Below, in pieces: positions 57,466-64,000 of a stretch of DNA of 64,000 nt. The notes below the pieces were generated by a model. The model ran no database searches and was not told where the DNA came from. It saw nothing but the letters and a program-made list of their open reading frames with translations. Source of the DNA: Microthrixaceae bacterium (lineage in GTDB: Bacteria > Actinomycetota > Acidimicrobiia > Acidimicrobiales > Microtrichaceae). Both the position numbers and the translations under genes were made by a program. The stretch spans positions 1 to 64,000 of the forward strand of contig JADLFH010000024.1 in the NCBI GenBank assembly GCA_020845705.1, given 5' to 3'. The stretch's first letter is position 1. Each line of letters opens with the position of its first letter.

Positions 57466-58317
57466 ATGTCCGCGCCACCGCTTCCGCCCCCAGGCTGGCA
57501 CCCCGACCCATGGGGTCACGCACCGCTGAGGTGGTGGGACGGCGCGGCATGGAGCCCGTGGGTCACCCAGGCCGGCGACCAATGGAACGGCTACGAACCC
57601 GAGGGGGAGCGGCGCTGGTTCCCTCCCATCGACACCATCGGCTGGCCCGCGGCGGTGCTGGCGACGGTGCTCGTGGCGCTCACCATCGTCGGGAACTTCG
57701 TCGCGACCGCGGCGTCGGAGAGCTCCGAAGCGGTGGCCGGGGTGGCAGGGCTGGTCATCTTGGCCGTGGGCATCATCGGGTTCCCGCTGGCAGCGTTCGT
57801 TGCGTCACGGTCGTGGGGATCGGGCCGCCTCCGTCAAGACCTGGGCCTCGGGTTTGCACCGGTAGATCTCGCGATCGCTCCGGCCACAGCGGCAGTGATG
57901 TTCGGCCTCGTGGTCGGGCTGAGCGTGACGTTGCAGGCGCTCGGGGTCCCACAGGCGTCGAACCTCGAAGGCTTCGAAGACCGCCTGACCACGCCGGTGA
58001 TCGTGTTCCTGCTGGTGCTCGCCGGTGTCCTGGCTCCGATCACCGAGGAACTGTTGTTCAGAGGCGTGCTGATGCGCGGGCTCTCCACTCGCTGGGGTCC
58101 CGCCACCGCGATCGTCGGCCAAGGGGTGGTGTTCGGCCTGGCACACCTGATCTGGAACGCCGGCTGGGGCAACGTGGGTCTGGTGCTGCCACTGACCGGA
58201 GTGGGCGTCGTCTTGGGGTGGGTGACGAGGGCCACGGGACGTCTCGGCGCCGGGATGGTCGCCCACTCCCTCTACAACGTGACCCAGATCGCACTGCTGG
58301 TTGCCACCACGGGTTGA
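57466..58317 (+). CDS. CPBP-family (CAAX-like) intramembrane protease with DUF2510 N-terminus
   Basis: PPPGWHPDPWGHAPLRWWDG; APITEELLFRGVLMRGL; FGLAHLIWN. Confidence 0.88.
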   Translation: MSAPPLPPPGWHPDPWGHAPLRWWDGAAWSPWVTQAGDQWNGYEPEGERRWFPPIDTIGWPAAVLATVLVALTIVGNFVATAASESSEAVAGVAGLVILAVGIIGFPLAAFVASRSWGSGRLRQDLGLGFAPVDLAIAPATAAVMFGLVVGLSVTLQALGVPQASNLEGFEDRLTTPVIVFLLVLAGVLAPITEELLFRGVLMRGLSTRWGPATAIVGQGVVFGLAHLIWNAGWGNVGLVLPLTGVGVVLGWVTRATGRLGAGMVAHSLYNVTQIALLVATTG

Positions 58318-58322
58318 GGCCG

Positions 58323-58446
58323 GGTTCTCGTGAGACGGTCAGGCGATCTGCGGCGCACCACAGGTTCCGCTGAGAGCTGCTGCCTCCCGGCCCTGACTCG
58401 GTTCACGGGCTGCGATCGCACAGGACCCGACCGCCTCACGAGAACT
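58323..58446 (-). ncRNA. ffs: Bacterial small SRP RNA (4.5S)
   Basis: Reverse strand contains GAGTCAGGGCCGGGAGGCAGCAGC (SRP Alu-less domain IV consensus) and closing stem GTTCTCGTGAG/CTCACGAGAAC. Confidence 0.88.
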
Positions 58447-58501
58447 CGGCAGCGCCAGCATACCGGTGGCGGCGATCCACCCACTACGCTGGCCCGCTCC
58501 T

Positions 58502-58589
58502 GGAGACGTGCGAGAGCGGACGAATCGGCACGACTGGAAATCGTGTGTGGGGCAACTCACCGTGGGTTCGAATCCCACCGTCTCCGCCA
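58502..58589 (+). tRNA. tRNA-Ser (GGA)
   Basis: Acceptor GGAGACG/CGTCTCC, anticodon loop CTGGAAA, long variable arm, GGTTCGAATCC T-loop, GCCA end. Confidence 0.97.
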
Positions 58590-58625
58590 CACTCGCTCCC
58601 AGCAGAACGGTGACGGCCTGCCGAC

Positions 58626-59102
58626 ATGGTTCACTCGTCGAAGTCCACCGATGAGCGTTGGAGCTCGATGATGGAGTCGGCCCTCGACGAGGCCCACAAG
58701 GCGACCGGCCACGACGACGTGCCAGTGGGCGCGGTGGTGGTTGGGCCCGACGGCGGGATCCTCGCGGCACGCCACAACGAACGCGAGCTGACCGGGGATC
58801 CGACCGCCCACGCCGAGCTGCTCGCCCTACGTGACGCTGCGGCTGTTGTGGGTGGCTGGCGACTCGAAGGTTGCACCCTGGTGGTGACCCTCGAACCCTG
58901 CCCGATGTGCGCGGGGGCCGCGTGGGCGTCACGGCTCGACGCCGTCGTCTACGGCGCCGCGGATCCCCGAGCGGGGTCGATGGGATCGCTCTACCACCTC
59001 GGCTCCGATCCCCGCCTCAACCACGAGATCACCACGGTCGGCGGCGTCCGCTCAGGGGAGTGCGCGGCGCTGCTCGGCGGGTTCTTCGAGGCCCGTCGTT
59101 GA
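58626..59102 (+). CDS. tadA: tRNA adenosine(34) deaminase
   Basis: DPTAHAELLALRDAA, LVVTLEPCPMCAGAAWASRLDAVVYGA. Confidence 0.94.
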   Translation: MVHSSKSTDERWSSMMESALDEAHKATGHDDVPVGAVVVGPDGGILAARHNERELTGDPTAHAELLALRDAAAVVGGWRLEGCTLVVTLEPCPMCAGAAWASRLDAVVYGAADPRAGSMGSLYHLGSDPRLNHEITTVGGVRSGECAALLGGFFEARR

Positions 59103-59146
59103 ACCGACTGTCGGGATCACCGTCGATGTCCGGTATCGTCGGCGCC

Positions 59147-59236
59147 GGAGAGTTGCCAGAGCGGACGAATGGGACGGTCTCGAAAACCGTTGAGGTCTTA
59201 CGGCCTCCGAGGGTTCGAATCCCTCACTCTCCGCCA
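59147..59236 (+). tRNA. tRNA-Ser (CGA)
   Basis: Acceptor GGAGAGT/ACTCTCC, anticodon loop CTCGAAA, long variable arm, GGTTCGAATCC, GCCA end. Confidence 0.97.
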
Positions 59237-59354
59237 CTGCCGGGCTGATCGCCTGCAACCGGCCCCCGGTCGCCGGAACACCGCGGCGTAGCCTGACGTT
59301 CCCTCATCCCGAGGTTCGGCACAGCCGACGCGACCGAGGAGACACGCGCCGCAC

Positions 59355-61250
59355 ATGGGACACTCGATGCTCTGGCGCATGATCAACAGCGACCCCGACG
59401 CCGTGCGGGGCCAGAAGCTCAGCGGCGGGCTGATGCGTCGGGTCGGCGGCTACGCGCGCCACTACCGGGCGATGCTCGTCGGCTTCCTCGCCACGATCGT
59501 CGCCGAGGCGTTGTTGGGCCTGGCGCCCCCACTTCTGTTCCGCACGATCCTCGACGATGCACTTCCACAACACGACCTGACGCTGTTGGGTCGGCTCTCG
59601 GCCGCGGTGGTGGGCGCCGCGGTCCTCAAGGCCGCTCTCGGCGTGATGGAGAGGTCGCTGTCCGCCCGCGTCGGCGAAGGCCTCATCTTCGACCTGCGCA
59701 CCCAGCTCTTCGACCACGTCCAGCGCCTGCCGATCGGCTTCTTCACCCGAACCCAGACCGGAGCGTTGGTCACTCGACTCAACAACGACGTGATCGGCGC
59801 CCAGCGCGCCTTCACCGGCACCCTGGGCACGGTCGTGTCCAACGGCATCACCCTCGTGGCCACCCTCATCGCCATGGCGGCGTTGGACTGGAGACTGACC
59901 ACCCTCGCCGTGTTGCTCCTGCCACTGTTCCTCGTCCCGGCGAAGCGGGTCGGGCGTCGACTCGCGTCGATCTCCCGAGCGGGCATGGACCTCAACGCGG
60001 CGATGAACAACCAGATGACCGAACGCTTCGGCGTGGCCGGCGCACTGCTGGTGAAGACCTACGGCAGCTACGAATCGGAGCACCGCGAGTTCGCGAACCG
60101 GGCCGCGGGCGTGCGCGACATCGGGGTGCGTTCCGCGATGTTCACCCAGACCTTCATGACGATCCTGGGCCTGGTCGGAGCGGTCGGCACCGCGGCGGTC
60201 TACTACTTCGGTGGCCGGTCGGTCGTCTCGGGGTCGCTGAGCGCGGGCACCCTCGTCGCCCTCGCCGCGTTCGTGGTGCAGATCTACAACCCGCTCACGA
60301 TGCTGACCAACGCCCGGGTCGATGTCATGACCGCCTTCGTGAGCTTCGAGCGGGTGTTCGAGGTGCTCGACACTCCCAACGGCGTGGCCGACAACCCCAA
60401 CGCTGCCGACCTGCCTCGACCACGCGGCCTCGTGGAGCTCGACTCGGTGTCGTTCCGCTATCCCGTCACAGGCGACACCGTCGCCTCCCTCGAAGGCGGC
60501 TACGCGCCCGAGCGGGCCGGCGATCGCGATGTCCTCTCCGAGATCACGGCGACGCTTCGTCCAGGCGAACTGGTGGCGCTGGTGGGTCCCTCAGGTGCCG
60601 GCAAGTCAACCCTCGTCTCCCTCGTCATGCGGCTGTATGACCCGACTGCCGGGTCCATCCGCATCGACGGCCAGGACATCCGCACCCTCACCGGTGAGTC
60701 AGTGCGCCGCGGCATCGGCCTGGTTGCCCAGGACCCCCACCTGTTCCACACAACCGTCGGCGACAACCTCCGCTACGCCAACCCCACCGCCACCGACGCG
60801 CAGCTGCGTGACGCGTGCCGCGCCGCGCAGTGCCTCGAGGTGATCGAACGGCTCCCCGACGGCTTCGACACCGTGGTGGGCGAACGGGGCTACCGGCTGT
60901 CGGGCGGAGAGAAGCAACGCCTGGCCATCGCGCGGATGCTGTTGAAGGACCCGGCGATCGTGATCCTGGACGAGGCCACCAGCCACCTCGACTCCGAGAA
61001 CGAATACCTCGTGCAACAAGCGCTCGCGACGGCTCTCCATGGTCGGACGTCGCTCGTGATCGCTCATCGACTCTCGACCATCACTGCGGCGGATCAGATC
61101 CTCGTGCTCGACGAGGGACGTCTCGTCGAACGGGGCACCCACAGCGACCTACTCGGTGCCGGTGGCCTCTACTCGGAGCTGTACCGGACCCTGCTCGGAT
61201 CCGGCGACGACACGGCCGATCCCGCACCCGCTCTCAGCGAAGGGCCATAG
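59355..61250 (+). CDS. ABC transporter ATP-binding/permease fusion (exporter)
   Basis: Six-TM domain plus GPSGAGKSTLVSLVMRLYDP, LSGGEKQRLAIARMLLKDPAIVILDEATSHLD. Confidence 0.95.
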   Translation: MGHSMLWRMINSDPDAVRGQKLSGGLMRRVGGYARHYRAMLVGFLATIVAEALLGLAPPLLFRTILDDALPQHDLTLLGRLSAAVVGAAVLKAALGVMERSLSARVGEGLIFDLRTQLFDHVQRLPIGFFTRTQTGALVTRLNNDVIGAQRAFTGTLGTVVSNGITLVATLIAMAALDWRLTTLAVLLLPLFLVPAKRVGRRLASISRAGMDLNAAMNNQMTERFGVAGALLVKTYGSYESEHREFANRAAGVRDIGVRSAMFTQTFMTILGLVGAVGTAAVYYFGGRSVVSGSLSAGTLVALAAFVVQIYNPLTMLTNARVDVMTAFVSFERVFEVLDTPNGVADNPNAADLPRPRGLVELDSVSFRYPVTGDTVASLEGGYAPERAGDRDVLSEITATLRPGELVALVGPSGAGKSTLVSLVMRLYDPTAGSIRIDGQDIRTLTGESVRRGIGLVAQDPHLFHTTVGDNLRYANPTATDAQLRDACRAAQCLEVIERLPDGFDTVVGERGYRLSGGEKQRLAIARMLLKDPAIVILDEATSHLDSENEYLVQQALATALHGRTSLVIAHRLSTITAADQILVLDEGRLVERGTHSDLLGAGGLYSELYRTLLGSGDDTADPAPALSEGP

Positions 61251-61315
61251 CCGCCCTCAAGTTTTCGCGGCACCGCTTCCGATGAACCCCTCGGCGGGAT
61301 TCAAGGAGGCAATCG

Positions 61316-62770
61316 ATGCATCGGCGGGTGCTACTCATCTTCATCTCGGCTTCTCTGGTCGCGACCGGGTGCCTGGACACGGCAACACCGGGATCGGACG
61401 GATCCATCTCCACCGTCCCGAACCCGGCCGCCAAGCCGACGACCACTGCGAGGCCGACAACCACGACCCGACCCGCCCCGGCACAACCCGCCCCGTCCCA
61501 ACGGGCGTGTCTTCCGGAGGTGACCGACGGCTACGACCGCCCCTACGCACCCACTGCTCCATGGAACGTCCGCGTGTGCAACCTCGCCGAGGACGCTCGT
61601 TCAGACGACTGGCGTGACCGTTTCTGGTACTACTCCCAGTACAACCCCCAGATGGCATCGGCAAACCCTCAGGCAGCGCCGAATCGTGGGGCACACGGGG
61701 TGATGTTCGGTTTCGACGAGGACCCGGTGAACGACTTCTCCGTGGCCGTCTACTCGGCGGCCGACGCGACCACCACGATCCGAGTGTTCCAACGCGACGG
61801 CTGGCACGGGCTGTTCAACCTCGACCCCGGCGGCGCCATCCCGTGGAATCCGGCGTGGCGGGCATCGACGGGCTCGGACGCCCTCATGGTGATCCTGGAC
61901 CCCACGACAGGCCACCAGTGGTCGCTGTGGGGAGTGGCCCAGAGCTACTACGGCCTGCCCATCAACGACTCGCAGTGCTGGTACTGGGCCGCAGCATTCT
62001 GGTTGCCCGGCGGCGGATACCGGTCCGGCTTGGATCTCTGTGTCGGCGGAGCGGACAAGGTGATGACAGCGGACCGCTCCGCCCGCTCGAACTACAGGAC
62101 CTACGGCGGGAACAACCCCGTAACCCGCGGAGTGGGCATCGACGAGTACGCCATGTTGACCATGCCCGAAGAGGTCGCTGCCGGCCAGATCCGCCACGCA
62201 CTGATGATGCCCGTGTACAACACGATGACCGGCCCGACCAAGTGCACCTCCGCCCAGATGGCAACCGAGGCCTTCGGCTCGACCTGTGGCTACGCGGTGT
62301 CGCCGGCAGGCAACTTCGAGCGGAGCGGTATCTCGACACAGGGCTGTGGTGAACCGACAGCAGAGTCGATGGACCCGGCGGCCTACCGCAGGACGACAAT
62401 CCCCGAAGGCACCCGGTACGCACTCGACATGACCGAATCGGAGATCGAGACATGGCTCGACTCCCGCGGGTACACAGGGGCCTTGCGCTCCACCGCTCGG
62501 ACCTTCGCCCGTGCGCTGGTCAACTACGGCTGGTTCATCACCGACACGTCCTGCTTCGCGGCCGACTTCCAGGTCGCGGGCGCTGCCAACCCTCGGACCG
62601 CGGCCGCGTGGCGAGCGTTGGGCATCACAGGCGACGGGCGGGACCTGCTCTACGGGCTGATCACCCGGGAGCGGGTCTGGACCGTCGCGCCACCCGTGAA
62701 CCACTGCACCAACGGAACCCTCTCCACCGCCGCGTGCCCCGCGAACACCTCGCTCTACGCCACGGGCTGA
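61316..62770 (+). CDS. Secreted/lipoprotein hypothetical
   Basis: MHRRVLLIFISASLVATGCLDTATPG (lipobox), Pro/Thr linker, large Trp/Tyr-rich extracellular domain. Confidence 0.7.
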   Translation: MHRRVLLIFISASLVATGCLDTATPGSDGSISTVPNPAAKPTTTARPTTTTRPAPAQPAPSQRACLPEVTDGYDRPYAPTAPWNVRVCNLAEDARSDDWRDRFWYYSQYNPQMASANPQAAPNRGAHGVMFGFDEDPVNDFSVAVYSAADATTTIRVFQRDGWHGLFNLDPGGAIPWNPAWRASTGSDALMVILDPTTGHQWSLWGVAQSYYGLPINDSQCWYWAAAFWLPGGGYRSGLDLCVGGADKVMTADRSARSNYRTYGGNNPVTRGVGIDEYAMLTMPEEVAAGQIRHALMMPVYNTMTGPTKCTSAQMATEAFGSTCGYAVSPAGNFERSGISTQGCGEPTAESMDPAAYRRTTIPEGTRYALDMTESEIETWLDSRGYTGALRSTARTFARALVNYGWFITDTSCFAADFQVAGAANPRTAAAWRALGITGDGRDLLYGLITRERVWTVAPPVNHCTNGTLSTAACPANTSLYATG

Positions 62771-62811
62771 GTCGACGCGCACACCCGTGGCGCGCCCATA
62801 GCTTGTACGAC

Positions 62812-64000
62812 GTGGACGCGGACCCGACGCTCTCGGTTCCCGATGTGACCGAGTTCGCCGCGCTTGCGATCAACCAGGCGTTTCCGGATCTGATCTGGGT
62901 GGAAGGCGAAATCTGCAACCTGAACCGCTCGGCGCGAGGCCATGTCTACTTCTCCCTGATCGAGCCGGGAGCAGACAGGCGGTCGCCGCCGACCCAGCTG
63001 TCTGTGACGCTCTTCGAGTGGAACCGCCAGAAGGTGAACCTCCAGATACGTCGATCCGGGGGCAACATCCGCGTCGAGGACGGCGTGAGGGTGAGGATCC
63101 GCGGGAACCTCGAGCTGTACCAGCCGCGTGGCCAACTCCAACTGAAGATGGTTGCGATCGACCCCGCCTACACACTGGGCACTCTCGCCGCAGACAGGGC
63201 ACGGCTGATGGCCACCCTTGCAGAGGAAGGTCTGCTCGGCGCGAACCCGTCGCTCGGGGTCCCTCCCCTGCCGGTGAACATCGGGCTGGTCACCTCCCTG
63301 GGCAGCGCGGCGCACGCCGACTTCGTCCACGAGATCGAGCTGTCGGCAATCGGGTTCCGGCTTCTCACGGTGGATGCGCGTGTGCAGGGCGTCGATGCGC
63401 CGGCGTCGCTGGCCCTCGCCGTGCGGGCGGCTGTGCAAGCACGGGCGGAGCTGATCTGTGTGGTGCGTGGAGGCGGCGCACGCACGGACCTCTCGGCCTT
63501 CGACCACGAGATGACCGCGCGGGCGATCGCGACGTGCCCAGTGCCTGTGTGGGTCGGGGTGGGCCATGAGATCGACCGCACGGTGGCCGACGAGGTCGCC
63601 CACTCGACCTTCAAGACCCCGACCGCGTGCGCGGCTCACCTCGTCAGGACGGTGCAGGACGACATCGCAGCAGCCGAAGCGACCTACTCGATGATCGGCG
63701 AACAGGCGCGACGCCAGATGGACCGCCACTCACAACGCGTCGATCGCGAGGCCCGGTCCGTTGCCTTTTCCACCCGCGCCGGCATCGAACGCGGCTCACA
63801 CCGTCTCGGGGTCGCTACCGCCAGGATCGGAGCTGCCTGCGAGCGGCGTCTCGACGTGGCCTCCCGCCGACTCGACAGCGCCACGTCGACGCTGACGAGC
63901 GCCGCTGCCCGATCGCTGCGTACCGCGGACCGCGATCTCGACTCCCTGGCGGCCCGGGCCAGAGCCCTCGATCCCGCCCGCATCATGGAGCGGGGATGGT
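62812..64000 (+). CDS. xseA: Exodeoxyribonuclease VII large subunit, 3' truncated by window
   Basis: SVPDVTEFAALAINQAFPDLIWVEGEICNLNRSARGHVYFSLIE...VGLVTSLGSAAHADFVHEI...RGGGARTDLSAFDHE...GVGHEIDRTVADEVAHSTFKTPTACAAHLV; not in track (no stop in window). Confidence 0.92.
   Translation, partial: MDADPTLSVPDVTEFAALAINQAFPDLIWVEGEICNLNRSARGHVYFSLIEPGADRRSPPTQLSVTLFEWNRQKVNLQIRRSGGNIRVEDGVRVRIRGNLELYQPRGQLQLKMVAIDPAYTLGTLAADRARLMATLAEEGLLGANPSLGVPPLPVNIGLVTSLGSAAHADFVHEIELSAIGFRLLTVDARVQGVDAPASLALAVRAAVQARAELICVVRGGGARTDLSAFDHEMTARAIATCPVPVWVGVGHEIDRTVADEVAHSTFKTPTACAAHLVRTVQDDIAAAEATYSMIGEQARRQMDRHSQRVDREARSVAFSTRAGIERGSHRLGVATARIGAACERRLDVASRRLDSATSTLTSAAARSLRTADRDLDSLAARARALDPARIMERGW

Noticed and set aside
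58339-59386. ORFs with WRRRWDSNPR, ETVGFEPTVSCPTHDFQSC, AESEGFEPSEAVRPQ
   Set aside because: Antisense translations of tRNA-Ser genes, a familiar source of spurious proteins.

Overview
High-GC actinobacterial chromosomal segment, probably Acidimicrobiia-like (inferred from gene content; not tested). Left part (1-20 kb) is accessory. It has integrase fragments, two ABC transporter loci and a two-component system bracketed by a 112-bp direct repeat of the histidine-kinase 3' end. It also has a Phd/VapC toxin-antitoxin pair, several truncated or frameshifted genes, an orphan MbcA-like antitoxin, and a three-gene cluster (PD-(D/E)XK-like nuclease/N6-adenine methylase, single-HKD PLD-family protein, Cys/His-rich unknown) that is the best candidate for an undescribed defence/R-M system. 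Right part (20-64 kb) is mostly core or metabolic: radical SAM + GMC oxidoreductase, glycosyltransferases, a subtilase with FG-GAP-like repeats, and a dispersed B12-dependent acyl-CoA set (mutase, IcmF, carboxylase beta/epsilon, epimerase, crotonyl-CoA carboxylase/reductase, thiolase). It also holds GGDEF/EAL, DNA ligase, GH30 (frameshifted), recR-ybaB-dnaX, SRP RNA, two tRNA-Ser genes flanking tadA, and the 5' part of xseA. Noncoding signals include an 11-bp-phased CTGGAG motif shared by three promoters near the response regulator, a 21-bp palindrome at the TA promoter, a 20-bp palindrome between marR and icmF, and a 57-bp tandem duplication over an exonuclease start codon. All calls come from reading the sequence and supplied translations; no database search was run.
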